A DNA stretch of 64,000 nt from Eremomyces bilateralis CBS 781.70. Taxonomy: Eukaryota; Ascomycota; Dothideomycetes; Eremomycetales; Eremomycetaceae. Where the stretch lies: positions 738,923-802,922 of the forward strand of contig NW_022985073.1 in NCBI RefSeq assembly GCF_010015585.1, read 5' to 3'. This document shows positions 1 through 10,796 of the stretch, piece after piece (within the stretch, counting starts at the first letter, position 1; each line of letters starts with the position of its first letter). The notes below the pieces were generated by a model. It was not told where the DNA came from. It made no database searches and was given only the letters and a program-made list of their open reading frames with translations. The translations under genes and the position numbers were made by a program.

Positions 1-1
1 T

Positions 2-97
2 CACAACGCCTCCTGGTCGGTGCGATTCTATAGCGGAAGGATGACGGACGCTCTCGACTCCGATGGGGCTTTCGATCGATTTATCCAACGGGAGTGA
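2..97 (+). CDS. Possible 3' end of a gene cut by the left edge
   Basis: The frame starting at base 2 is open from the window edge and ends with TGA at 95-97. The 31 residues look protein-like (…SWSVRFYSGRMTDALDSDG…) with mixed charged and aromatic residues. No start or domain can be seen and no family is recognised. It could equally be a chance open stretch; the sequence to the left is needed. Confidence 0.3.
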   Translation, partial: HNASWSVRFYSGRMTDALDSDGAFDRFIQRE

Positions 98-2112
98 GGG
101 AGGACACGCACTCGGCAGTGGATGCTGAATACACCACTAACTAACGGTTATCGTTTATCTAAGTCACAGTCCGTTGGTGTTTTGGAAGAACCGTACTAGT
201 GGGACGCGGATCTATTTGACTTCTACGGAGTACATTTATTCGGCTCTTGATTGATTGCAGCATTTTACATTTATGTGCCGAGCATCTTCCCCCTACTGGT
301 ATACGGACCCAGCTTTCACCATTCGCGATCTGCAACGAGTGTCAACTAGCATCTTCCTATGGGCATCCTCCCCAAAGTTTCAGCGATGATCTTTCCGGTC
401 GAGACTTCGTTTGACTCCTTGGAGTTTGGCTCAATTGAAGTCCATATTTCCCCGCGAATAGTCTCCTTGATGTGGACCGTGTACCGTGGAGTTAAACTGC
501 CGATTCCATAATTACTTCCTCATTCATTCGGATTGTCGAACCTAGCGATTTGATTCTATGATTTCCACGTCTTTCCATCATCAGTCTATCAATGGTCAAC
601 CAAACACGAAAGTGTCAGTCCTCATTCTGCCCTGTGAAACCCCTGGTGTGAATTGTGATGGTGTCGGACCATGTTCCCAGCACTCTGGCCGCGGACGGCC
701 GGACCGCCCTGTTTTTTTCTGCTATGGGCAACGGTCCCCACGCTTGCAAACGCCACCGGGTCACCAGCGCCATGGGACGGAAACTCCATGACTTGCCAAA
801 TCGGCATCAATCTGGGCGCCTTATGGGGGTGTCATTTAGGCGGCTGTCATTTATGCGACAAGGGCACATAGGAGAGGAACCGAGGCGAGGAGAGATCGAA
901 TGGATTGTTGTCGTTAGAGATCTAGTATGACCACATCCAGTTGATGAACATGCAATTGGACGAGCAAGCGATGTCGGGAACTACGGTATTTTTCCGGGGA
1001 ATGAACATCTCCTGCCTGTCCTAACTCGTAGGCCTTGAAGTTCCCGAAGAGGAATTCCTGCTGGCCGATGAGCCAGGTTCCGATACTCCGGGCTAGTGAA
1101 AGGAATAATTCCTGGAAATGGACCAATATTTTCCGTATTGCCCCTTAATGATGGCTGATTATCCGGCATATGAGTTCGGGTTGAGTCTTTACTAACGATC
1201 TTGGCTGGGTTGCCTTGCAACGATTCCCCTGGTATAACCACTGTACTGGAGCGGGAACGAGTTTAATAGAACCCCAACGACAGCCGCGAGCTCTAGGACC
1301 TAGGTAGATGGGAGTTGGCGTTATCAGAGCCACGTCACTGATGTCACGTATGATGTATGATGTACTGATGTCAGTCACTCAGTACTCAAGCTAGACCAGG
1401 ACCCGTCATTCTCTATTTGTACTCCAGCATTCAAGCGAGCCGGCCTCCTCGGAGCATCTGCTTTTTAACCGTCCAAGGGTACAGGTAGCAACTGCATGTG
1501 CCTGTAATGGAGGACACGTCCCCTGTCAAGTCAAGCTCGATACTAATACGCCGGAATTCCCATCCCCATTCGTCCGTTGCTTGCCATCTCAATCGACATA
1601 ATGATTTTCATGTTTTGCTCTTCATTGTCCCATACAGTCTTCTTTCCATCTCTCCGCTGGTGCTGGTAAACCCCAAGAACCCTCCCCATCATGGGGCTTG
1701 TCTCCCCAAACAGCATTCTGCAACCGTAAAGGCTTCCCGTGACCGCTTTCGCTGGAGATCAACGTCTAGGTTGGCTGAAAAGTCTCCTTCATGCACCCGT
1801 TGGTGTCCTGTGATCGGTTAGACCCAGTCATGTAGAAATGGGAATTGCAATGCGTACCTTTGAATTGAGTCGACCAGTGAGCAGCAAAACCCATGCTCTG
1901 TAACAATATCCATGCAGTGCATAATACAAGCATCCCTAAAGCCGCAAAACATCCTCTTCCATCGTGACAAACCCATGTTCTCACTGGGATAATCGAACAA
2001 GCGAATATCGCTCCGCGTAACAAAACATGCCTGCTCGCAGCGATTCAGCGTTGAGAGGCTCAATTATTCGTGTATTCTGGATCCATGGTATTAACGCCTT
2101 CAATCCGGCGAA
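98..2112. other. Intergenic, no gene supported
   Basis: About 2 kb with only short overlapping open frames on both strands and no splice-compatible conserved protein. A short repetitive patch of TGATGT/CAGTCACT-like words lies near 1325-1380. No RNA gene or transposon ends are seen. Confidence 0.5.
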
Positions 2113-2949
2113 TCATCCCTGCGGCATCGCTCTCTCGCCCCGCTGGTCCCTCCGAATCTGCTGCCGCTCGTTATAGATATCGCGCGACGTGATATGCATA
2201 TCCGGATAATCCTGCTGTAAAATCGCCAGCGTGCGCGCCGTGCTGTACCCCGCCTCCTGCAGCTCCAAGATCCGCATCTTGATCTCCGCGGTGCGCTCGC
2301 GGCGGCGGTGGTTCGGCATCGTGGTCGGATGCGACGGCTGGTGGTCGTGGTAGACGCTCTGCAGGCGCTCCTGATGCTTGACGAGCCAGCGGCAGTGCTG
2401 CGGGTCGTTGCGGTCCTCGGCGCACACCCAAACGCCCATGGGGCAGTTGGATTTCTGGGAGCCGCGCTTGGTGCGGCGGCGTTCCTCCGGCTTGAGCTTG
2501 CGGGTGTTCTTCGACTTGGAGCAGCGCGTGCATCGGAGGAGGTAGCGGTAGAGCAGCTTGTCGCGCTTCGTCTTCACCGGCTTGGACTTGGAGACGTCGT
2601 AGCCGTGCGCTTTGGTCCAGGAGTGGATCGCCTCGATCGCGTCCTCCATGGAGTCGTAGTAGGCTTCGGGGGGAGGTGCGAGGGCAGACCAACCGGGCGG
2701 AAGGGGTGGTAGCGAACCGAAATCATCGGGGAGTTGGACAGGCGGTGCGGGTTCGGAGGTGGGAGGGGAGTATTCGGTCACTGGATGCGTCGCATCGGGC
2801 TCATCCTCGTGGTTCGGTGGCTGAGGAGGGATAGGGTAGATCGAATCCTGTTTGTCCAGGGCATTTTGCTGGTTTAATGCCTCGAGGACATCGGCTAGTG
2901 AAGCATGTGTCGGAGAGGTCGGTCGAGCCAGGTCTGATAGATAGTTCAT
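2113..2949 (-). CDS. FAR1/WRKY-GCM1-type DNA-binding domain protein, no transposase domain
   Basis: Single-exon gene of 278 aa. The first ~95 residues are Pro/Glu-rich and probably disordered. The middle (about 98-200) matches the FAR1-type zinc-binding module at the N-terminus of MULE transposases and their domesticated relatives: a DAIEAIHSWTKAHGY-like helix, a C-x2-C pair in LLRCTRCSKSK, a basic linker, then CPMGVWV and CRWLVKHQ…YHDHQPSH giving the paired C/H ligands. The C-terminal ~70 residues form a basic helical region (RTAEIKMRILELQEAGYST…) resembling a helix-turn-helix. No DDE catalytic domain, MULE terminal repeats or Zn-knuckle follows. Inference: a nuclear DNA-binding protein, perhaps derived from a Mutator-like transposase. 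It is divergent with the RING gene at 3376. Confidence 0.75.
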   Translation of the reverse strand: MNYLSDLARPTSPTHASLADVLEALNQQNALDKQDSIYPIPPQPPNHEDEPDATHPVTEYSPPTSEPAPPVQLPDDFGSLPPLPPGWSALAPPPEAYYDSMEDAIEAIHSWTKAHGYDVSKSKPVKTKRDKLLYRYLLRCTRCSKSKNTRKLKPEERRRTKRGSQKSNCPMGVWVCAEDRNDPQHCRWLVKHQERLQSVYHDHQPSHPTTMPNHRRRERTAEIKMRILELQEAGYSTARTLAILQQDYPDMHITSRDIYNERQQIRRDQRGERAMPQG

Positions 2950-3375
2950 GATGAGCAGGCTCGAGGTTTAAGATGACCTTGAGGTTGATTGGGAGCGCCG
3001 GTGGACCGGTGGTTAACGAGGACCTCGGTGTTGAATCTGCTTATGACGGCCGAACGACCTCCTTGTTTCTCGTAGTCTTCCTCTAAAGAACTCTCAGTAT
3101 CGATCACGATTGCTGTCTTGGAACAGGAGTAGAAATTCCCGTTGGCTTACCGAAGAAGGACCGGTGCTTTGGGACTGGGCTGGACCCTTGTCCACGATTG
3201 ACACCCCGCCCTCCTCTCTAGTCTGAAGATTGGAGACGTCAGTCGTACTTCTCTGCTGCCTTCAGGTTGATATGAGATATCAGTTCATATCAATTCCTCG
3301 TATTTAAAAGAATTGGCCTCCCTTTGGAATAGCCGAACAAGTCCATTCCTTTTCTAAATCCAAACAACACCTACT
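2950..3375. promoter_or_regulatory. Shared upstream region of the FAR1-like and RING genes
   Basis: About 425 bp between divergently transcribed genes, so it should carry both promoters. No clear TATA box or named binding site could be assigned. Confidence 0.45.
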
Positions 3376-4091
3376 ATGTCTGGCTACGAAGGTAGGTACC
3401 TCGTCGTTCTCATAGCATTCAAGTATATGGCTAAGTCCTCCATAGAAGAGCACAACATCCCTAGGGGAGAAACGACCCGCGCTCCCCAGAACCGGCGACC
3501 CGATCTCTCGACCTTCTACTCCAACCTCGAGCAGATCGACACCTCCGGCGAGCACACGCCGCACACGAACCGCCATGCCCAACCCCTCCCGCAGGACGTC
3601 TCCGCCGCCTTTCGCAACCTGGCCGACTTCATGCGCATCACCATGGGCAGTAGCGGGGACGATTCGGATCCCGAATGGCAGCAACTGATGCTGCGGTTCC
3701 TCGTGTCGATGGAGCGCGATCCGCCGAAGGAGGTGCAGGGCGTTCCGGATAACTTTCTCGACGAGCTGGAGCGCGTTCCGAAGTCGAGACTGAAGAAGTC
3801 GCAGGACTGTCCGATTTGCGGGAATCCCTTTTTGGATGGTATGTTGCGTTGATTTCTGCCCGATTCTTTCGGCGAATGCGCTGGATCCATGCTGATGATT
3901 ATCCAGATGAATACCCATTGGTCGTTCGCCTTCCATGCCATAAAGACCACCTTTATGACCTGGACTGCATTCGTCCGTGGTTGAAAGTCAACCCCACTTG
4001 TCCTTTAGATCGGAAGGAATTATTAAAGAAGAAGCCTCCGCCACCTCCGGTAGACGACGACGATGGCGAATGGGATGACTATTACGCTTGA
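3376..4091 (+). CDS. RING-type zinc finger protein, variant RING with Asp ligands
   Basis: Three exons (3376-3391, 3446-3838, 3907-4091) joined by introns of 54 and 68 bp give 197 aa; both joins keep frame. The N-terminal two thirds is a polar linker. The RING lies at about 128-171: C128-x2-C131, C147, H151, D154, C157 and C168-P-L-D171. The second and last positions of the second zinc site are Asp rather than His/Cys, a pattern I associate with fungal RING proteins containing CIRPWL and CPLD. The tail is Lys/Pro-rich then acidic (KKKPPPPPVDDDDGE). The likely role is a ubiquitin E3 ligase; the substrate is unknown. It converges with the oxygenase gene, leaving about 150 bp between stop codons. 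Confidence 0.8.
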
Positions 4092-4238
4092 AGACGATTG
4101 ATTCACGAGGCCATGAGACGACCGTTATCTATTCTAGAACCCAATTAACCTCCATTTGCTCCATAAACCGCCGAAAGTCACACGCCATGCCCCCTAATTG
4201 GAACTCCCCGTTGCCAACCAAGCCCTCGACATTCCGAT

Positions 4239-5333
4239 TCAACAGAAGTTTCCCTTCATCTTCGCGAAGAGATGGTCCCTATACACTATCTTCCCATATT
4301 TCGGCGGCTCCCCCGACGCCTTGATGCACGCATCCAGGGGTCTGATGACGGCGTCGAGCGCCGGCTCGAAGAAAAACGGCACGTTGACGCGATACGTGTC
4401 GCCGCGGTGGATCACGCGGTGCGTGGTGCTCTGCCACACGCCGTTGGTCCATCGTTCCATTATGTCGCCGATGGTGACGATGTAGGCGTCGTCGATCGGG
4501 TTGGCGTCGATCCAGGTGCCGTCTTTCAGTTGGACTTGCAGGGCGGCGGCAGTAGCGTCGGCGAGGAGGAGAGTCACGCAGCCGTAGTCTAGATATCGGG
4601 TTAGCGTTTTGCTCATCTCTCGAGGCCGTGTCTAGCAATTCAAGCGATGAAGTCATGAGCTCGTTCACCAACCTGTATGTGCATCACAACTATACTGCTC
4701 CCCATCGTCCCCATCCCCCTCCTTCTCATCCTCCCCATTCTCCTCTCCCTCCTCCGGCAACGACGGATACCCAACTAACCTCAAAACCCACGCCCCTTCC
4801 GTTCCCCCCTCTAACACCCCCACCCCCACCCCCAACCCCAACGCTACCCCCATCGCCCGCACCACCGCCCTCCCCACCCCCCTCACCCTTCCCACATACC
4901 CCTCCACCGCCTCCCGCATCTCCTCGTGCCTTTCCGGCCACCGCTCCCGCCCTTCCAATAACCCATCCGCCGCGCCCCCTCCCCCTTCCCGATATACATC
5001 CACCACTTCCCTCCAACTCCTCCGGCGGCCCACCACGTCCCCCCCTCGCGCCTGGTACCCGCGCACCCCGTCCTCGTCCCCGGCGCCCGGTGCCTGGCGC
5101 GCGATCTGCGCTTTCTCCGCGGGGGAGTTCTCGAGGAAAAAGCGGCGGGCAAGGGAGAGGAGGTGGGAGGTGGTGGCGCGGGGGATGCCGTGGCCGGTGA
5201 GGTAGAAGGCGCCGTGGGTGCGGCAGGCGGCGGCGAGGTGGGCGGCGATGTGGGCGCGGGAGTCCGGGGAGGCTTTCCAGGTGAGAAAGGGGGAGATGTC
5301 AATGAGGGGGAGGGGGGGTTTGGTGGTGGGCAT
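4239..5333 (-). CDS. 2-oxoglutarate/Fe(II)-dependent oxygenase (isopenicillin N synthase-like)
   Basis: Two exons (5333-4673 and 4588-4239) with an 84-bp intron give 336 aa, normal for this superfamily. The N-terminal DIOX_N region starts PLPLIDISPFL and contains HGAFYLTGHGIP. The double-stranded beta-helix follows with iron ligands H219-T-D221 (split by the intron: AHT|DYGCVTLLL) and distal H277 in TTHRVIHRG, then a 2-oxoglutarate-binding Arg287 in RVNVPFFFEP. The usual R-x-S has Asn in the Ser place. The middle (about 95-215) has Gly/Glu-rich low-complexity inserts in very GC-rich DNA. The substrate cannot be told; family members oxidise small metabolites. Confidence 0.85.
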
Positions 5334-5930
5334 GATATTGTATGGGGAAGCGAGATGGGCGATGTTGGATCGATTGCGGGTTCTCGACGGTGGGTTAATT
5401 GAATGGATCTGTTTGAGACATCTTGAATGGGGTTTCTAGGATAAAAAAGCAAGGCATCTGAACAGGGCAGGTCTGAGTCAGACCATTGACGTGGTGGTGG
5501 TTGAGAGTTGAGGGGATACGATAGAGGGGTCTGTGATCTCCATCTGGTACGACCGGAGATTAATCCATCCAGGACCAATTGTTCGAGGCACGTAGTCACA
5601 CCGAAGATGAGACGTAGCAAGCCCCCACCCAACCGCCGCATGGGATTGATTGAATCACGCTTGCAATTGAGATCAGTGGACAAGGAACAGAAATGAGAGT
5701 CCTCGACCAGGAATGTGGATGTTATGGAGTAGCTTGCATTGCAGGGGGCGCTGTTTTTCTTCACCTTGAGGTGCTATATAAACTCTTTGGTTTAATCCAT
5801 AGCGGATTCCCCAACGCAGGCCATGAAATTACGCACTCATGCTCAACTCTGAACAGGGTATGAGTGTAATGGTACTTTGCCGTCGCCATCAAACATTCAA
5901 GGCGGACAAAGGCTGACCGAGATCCCGTAC
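5334..5930. other. Intergenic: oxygenase promoter side and downstream of the GMPP-like gene
   Basis: About 600 bp. Open frames here continue antisense or out of frame from the oxygenase gene and look like shadows. Nothing else is seen. Confidence 0.5.
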
Positions 5931-7399
5931 TCACATGATGACTTCGTTGCAGACGTCCTAGCATAGGTGTTAGCGAAAGCCCGACTTCATAAATCCTTCA
6001 TAACTTACGCGTTTGAGCTCCTTATACGGCAAGCAAACACAATTCTGCACCCGCACTTCATCCTTGATCGTGCACTCCTTCCCCAGAATCGTAATGGCCT
6101 GCACCTTGACCCCGTTCTTGACAATGCTCGTCGTATGGTTGGTGACCGGCGTCGGCGTGCCCTCCACCCGCGCCCACGCGCCCACCTTGCTGTTCCACCC
6201 GACGATGGAATATAAAATGCACGCGTCATGCTTCACCTCCACGTCCTCGAGGACGATCGACTCCTTGATGCGCACGCCCGCACCGATGTTCGCGCGGGGT
6301 CCGATGGACACGTTCGGGCCGAGCTTGGCGGTGGGGTCGACGTGGGCAGACGGGTGGATGAAGACGGGCGGGAGGATGTTGGCGGACGGGGGGGCGAGTT
6401 CCTCAGAGCCGGATTGGAAGGCTTTCTGGAGGTAGAGGGCGTTGGCGGGGACAGCGGAGCCGGCGGTCTTGATCTGGCGCCAGAAATCTTTGGTTTCCAG
6501 AACGAAGAAGGCGTTGCGGTCGGCGAGGTCGGAGAGGATGTCCTGCTCGAGGCGGAGGACGTCGGACTTCTCGCCGTCTTCAAGCTCCTGGTAGTAGGAG
6601 TTGTCGAGGTTCTCGGAGGAGGGGTAGGAGACGAGGCGGGGGCGCTCGGTACGCCGCTGGATGGCGTTGTGGACGGCGGGGAAGATGCAGTTAGTCGAGA
6701 AGAGGTAGACGCCGCAGTTGATCAGGTTGGAGATATGCGATTCCGGCTTCTCCACGTAGTGGAGCACGCGCTTCGTGTGCGGATCGGACACGATGCATCC
6801 GAAGTTCTTCGCCGTGTCGTTGCTCACCCGAGTTCCTAGGATGAGGGCGTCCGCACCCTTCTCCTCGAAGAGTCCGAGCATCTCATTGAGCGGGAACGAG
6901 CAGCACACGTCGGCGTTCAACACGAAGAAGCGAGCAGGGTTCCCCTTGAGGATAGCATCGCGGAAGTGATAGAGCCCTCCAGCGGTGCCTAGCGACTCGT
7001 ATTCCCGCAGGTATTTCACGGTGATGTTCGGGAACGAGTGGGAAGCATCCTTGATGAAGTCTCGGAAGACGGATTCCTCGTAGTATCCAATCAGGAAGAC
7101 CTCCTTGATGTGCTCGACCTTCGCGATGGCTCGCAGACAGTGCTCGATGATCGGGTGACCGGCGACGTCGAAAAGTGGCTGCGGATGGTATCAATTAAAG
7201 TAATCTGTAAATTTTGGGAGCTGTTTGTCACTACTTTTGGTACATCGAGCGAGAGAGGTCTGAAGCGAGTCCCTCTTGAAGGACCGCCTACCTGAGAATC
7301 GTTAGTTATGAGGGTTTGGCCCTATATTTGACTCCGTACCAGAATGACGGCCTTGGTGTTCGGCACAGCTTTCGTCCTTAAGGGGACTTGAAGACTCAT
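5931..7399 (-). CDS. Mannose-1-phosphate guanylyltransferase alpha-like subunit (GMPPA type)
   Basis: Four exons (7399-7340, 7291-7235, 7178-6009, 5957-5931) give 437 aa, all in frame. The N-terminus MSLQVPLRTKAVPNTKAVIL runs into the nucleotidyltransferase signature GGPSRGTRFRPLSLDVPKPL, followed by the Rossmann-like sugar-nucleotide domain (FFVLNADVCCSFPL, YVEKPESHISNLINCGVYLF). The C-terminal ~150 residues are left-handed beta-helix hexapeptide repeats (IHPSAHVDPTAKLGPNVSIG). The last coding exon is only 9 codons (DVCNEVIM plus stop). The length and inserts match the alpha/Mpg2-type protein rather than the catalytic beta subunit Psa1. It probably works in the cytosol on GDP-mannose supply for glycosylation and cell wall, either as enzyme or regulator. 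Confidence 0.9.
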
Positions 7400-9737
7400 G
7401 TTGAAGGTGGGTATATTCTTTGCAGCTGTGGTACTTGTTTAACTGAGGGAATCTAACGTACAGGTACTTAATTGAAGAAAGTTGAATGAGCTGTGCGGAA
7501 CAGCTGTCCTCATCCGCCAAAGTGCGATGCAGTGCAGTAGTGACAAGATGCAGGTGCTCGACTGGGGCAACATTTCCGTTGGTGGCCCCGAGTTGGCGGT
7601 CAAGGCAAGGGAACTGGGTCGAGCCTGCCGGATTGGTGGCCGGGGTCCATGTCTGATGTCACGAGCCCAGCGCACGTGTCAGGGGCAATTCACGACATTC
7701 GAGTCTCGACCGCTCATCAAGAATTCGGGATTCAAGTCCTCAAGTCCACACTCATTCAGTCCGTTCACTTTAGATCTCGCAACGAAAGTGAACGATATCA
7801 ATTCGACTCCAATTCGACTCCAATTCGATTGAATTCCGGATCCCTATCAATGATACAACTTAAACAATTGAGTTCATCGTTAATGCTCTACTCCTCCATT
7901 GCTTGATGATTGGTTCTGAGACCTGGCCACTGTAAAAAGATCTATTACTTTTGAAGTCAGATCAAGACTCAGAGTCAGAGGTCTCCTGCAAGCACCTAAA
8001 CACTCATAGACATCCAATCGATGGATGGGATTTCTATGTCTTTATCCGCTCAGATGAAAATTTCAGTTTGGTAGGACTATGGCTGACGGCTGCCTAAGGA
8101 GACAGACAAGCTCAGTTTGGTCATTAATAGAGTGCAGTACCAGTGAGAACCATTCGATTCTCATTACCTTATGCTTCAGCATGCCTGTATGACCTCCACC
8201 TTTCTGGGCTTTTTTCTAGGCTGCTCTTACATTTCATGATGCCCATGGACTTGAATAGGATGAAGTTGATTGCTGTGATTCCTTCTATCGAATTTTTACT
8301 TTTACTTCGTGTTAACACACGGATCTTTCTCACTTTCTACCTTTCCACTCTGAGTCTGGAAATATCTCCCCTCCTCCATATCACTCTGATACTTTCATTC
8401 CCTCTTACCGCACACTCTCACCCTACCTTCATCTCCGTTCAGCTTGGACAACGTCTCACTCACACCTCTTCACTGTTCACACCTTACGAGTTTGTGATCC
8501 TTGAAGAAGGAAACATGCGAGGCCAATCCCATCCCGAGCTAGCTTCGGTGAACGGGGACACTCATCAGCAAAAGTTCGCCCGGTCGCTCAATATCGACGC
8601 GTTTCTTCAACTAACCTGGCATAACTCAAACCCCCCCTCGACATCGCTACCGCCTACTATTGGATGAGGATCCCGCCCGTGGGTGCATTATGCTCCAACT
8701 TCAGGTCAAGAAGAACGCGAGGGAAGGTCCTTGCGGTGCTTCGATGATCTCCATGAAAATTATCTGCGTAAATGCGATGGACGACTCATCTTTGGGGACC
8801 GTATGCTGGACCAGCCGAATTGAGTTTCATAATTGTTGAAAGAAGATCCATGGATGGGAAGATTGGTCTGTTGTGACTAACGTATCAGGAGAAAGTGGGC
8901 TGCCGGTTGAAATAGCGTCGAAGAGATGCCACCGACCGAGTGAAAAGCGTCATGGTGTCAAATCTACCCAACTACGCTAAATCCCCAAAAGGGACGCCCC
9001 CCTAGGAATCTAGGAGAAGGGTAGATATAGCAAGGTTCGACACATGACTCCTGTCATCACTGACTACCCTTTGACACTGTTACCTGCATCTCGTGATGCC
9101 ATCAAGCAAACAGCTGCGTAGGCACCGAAGAAGTACTATGTCCTTTAGCCATTTCCAGATCAGGTGGGCAAGTAGATACAGGTAAAAATATATCCCTTGC
9201 CTCCCTATAGTGGGGGCCGTGGGGATTCTTGTCTACACTGGCTGCTGCTGTCGCGAAAGGTGGGCAGCCAGAGCGTCCCTTCCCATTCAACCGCAACCAA
9301 CCTGAACTCTGCCCCAGAGTGTGAATAGGCCCCTGGGGATGGATAAAAGCGAGACCTCGGTCAGAACATTTATGTCTGCACCTATAACGAGTAGATGGCA
9401 TCATGGCAGTGCAGTCGTGATACCTAGGAAGGGCTGCCTGGACGTCCTGAGATGGTTATATCTGTCTTGCGGAGGCGGACGTCACTGATTCCACTAGATC
9501 GACTCTAAAAGCCTAAAACCATCGGATTCCATTCCAAGAAACGAAAATAACGGATACAAAGACGTACATGAGCGCCCTGACTCTCCGGACGCAACCTCTA
9601 CCTATCTGAGCAGACGTACCCCGCGCCCACCACGGACCTCCACCAACTCAGCTCCTAACTGTCCAAAAAACATCAGGAATGATTCAAAAGCTAGAATAAA
9701 AAGATATAGACAGCATCGTGCAAAAAGACAAAAAATA
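7400..9737. other. Long intergenic region with a pyrimidine-rich tract
   Basis: About 2.3 kb. A CT-rich tract around 8280-8480 resembles a fungal promoter/5' leader on the plus strand and precedes an ATG at 8516 whose frame (MRGQSHPELASVNGDTHQQ…) runs 50 codons to a stop. No continuing exon or domain could be found, so no gene is called. A small palindromic CCTAGG-type patch lies near 9000. Confidence 0.4.
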
Positions 9738-9831
9738 TGGACTAACAGCGAATTGAACACTGGACCTCCCCCATTCGCGCTCGCTCGAAGCGAGATGCTA
9801 AGGGGGCGCTCTACCACTGAGCCACAAGCCC
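9738..9831 (-). tRNA. tRNA-Ala (anticodon AGC) with a 22-nt intron
   Basis: The minus strand folds as a cloverleaf: acceptor start GGGCTTG, D-arm GCTC-AGTGGTA-GAGC, anticodon stem CCCCC/GGGGG with loop TTAGCA…T, variable AGGTC, T-arm CAGTG-TTCAATT-CGCTG, acceptor end TTAGTCC and discriminator A. The anticodon is AGC. A 22-nt insertion sits right after base 37 (9795-9774), the usual nuclear tRNA intron place. The third acceptor pair is G·U (G3·U70), the alanyl-tRNA synthetase identity element. One mismatch (U6:U67) and one wobble occur in the acceptor stem. After splicing it is 72 nt. Confidence 0.88.
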
Positions 9832-10796
9832 AATTGATGTAAGACATAGAAATTTCAGGTACATAACATTACGAGCTAGTGGGGTTGAAGGGAGCTAAGC
9901 AGGGATGCTGCTGTCACCAATTTTCTACAGAACATCGAAACGGCCCACACCCTCAGAAGTTCTCAATTCTTTGAACCCCCACGATTTGACCCCCTAATTC
10001 ACGAACGGCCAAGTTTGAGGTACCTATCCGGTATCGCGATTCGATGTTTTCTCCGATCTAGACCATGGGCAAGCCAATGGACAGACTGAATTATCAAATT
10101 ATCTATAGCGTTTTGGCATGGCCCCTCGTGGGAGCAATTGTTAGCACTGTATGGTTGAAATGCGCCTCACATCCGCGCTAAACAGACCGATCCGATTAAG
10201 AGGGATGGAACACAAGCCGCTCATGATCTTTAGATAAAGTGGCAAGGAGCACAACGATTACGGGTTTCGAAGCACAGTCATGTCACAGGTTCCAATAGCA
10301 ACCGATAGCCAAAGGGTAACACGATCAACCATTCTCATTCCTCATCTACCCATATCCCAGCGTGATAGATTCCCCCCATCCAATTCGCATCGTCTATCCA
10401 ATTCTCCCTCTCGACCTCGATCTGCATCCAACTCTCGGCACCCGACTACATCCCCGTACAAGACAATACATTACTCCCAACCCGTGCATGCGACGTATAG
10501 CCAACGCCGACTGTCAAGAACAGAGCCGATGAAAGGTGGCGTTGGGGGTGGAAAGAAGAAGAAAAAAACGAAGAAGGGGTAAGTAAGATCGCCGGCGGTA
10601 CAAAACTCGAACAGGACCGGGGAACAAAGAACACCGTGATCAAAACCAAACCAACCCCCTAAAGATCCGTTCGGGTCGGTCCGGCCCTGTGGACGTGGGT
10701 CGCTTTGCGGCGAAATAGCACAGACAGATAAAGTTACACGCCGCCGCTTTCGGGGCAGACACGCGGCCCGATGAGCGCACTATGTGAGATGATGGA
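9832..10796. other. Intergenic between tRNA-Ala and the myosin V gene
   Basis: About 960 bp. One low-complexity Ser/Pro/Lys-rich frame (10280-10582) lies here but has a biased composition and no recognisable domain. It is best read as downstream sequence of the myosin gene. Confidence 0.45.

Noticed and set aside
4883-5764. A 293-codon minus-strand frame upstream of and overlapping the oxygenase gene
   Set aside because: Its C-terminal half is a Pro/Arg/Gly-rich off-frame reading of the oxygenase exon and no domain is seen.
8143-8667. A 174-codon plus-strand frame
   Set aside because: It is mostly a Leu/Ser/Pro reading of a CT-rich tract, as expected for a promoter-like sequence. Only the part after 8516 looks faintly coding and no further exon was found.
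10280-10582. A 100-codon Ser/Arg/Pro-rich frame
   Set aside because: Biased composition ending in a Lys run from an A-rich patch, downstream of the myosin gene. No family or splice support.
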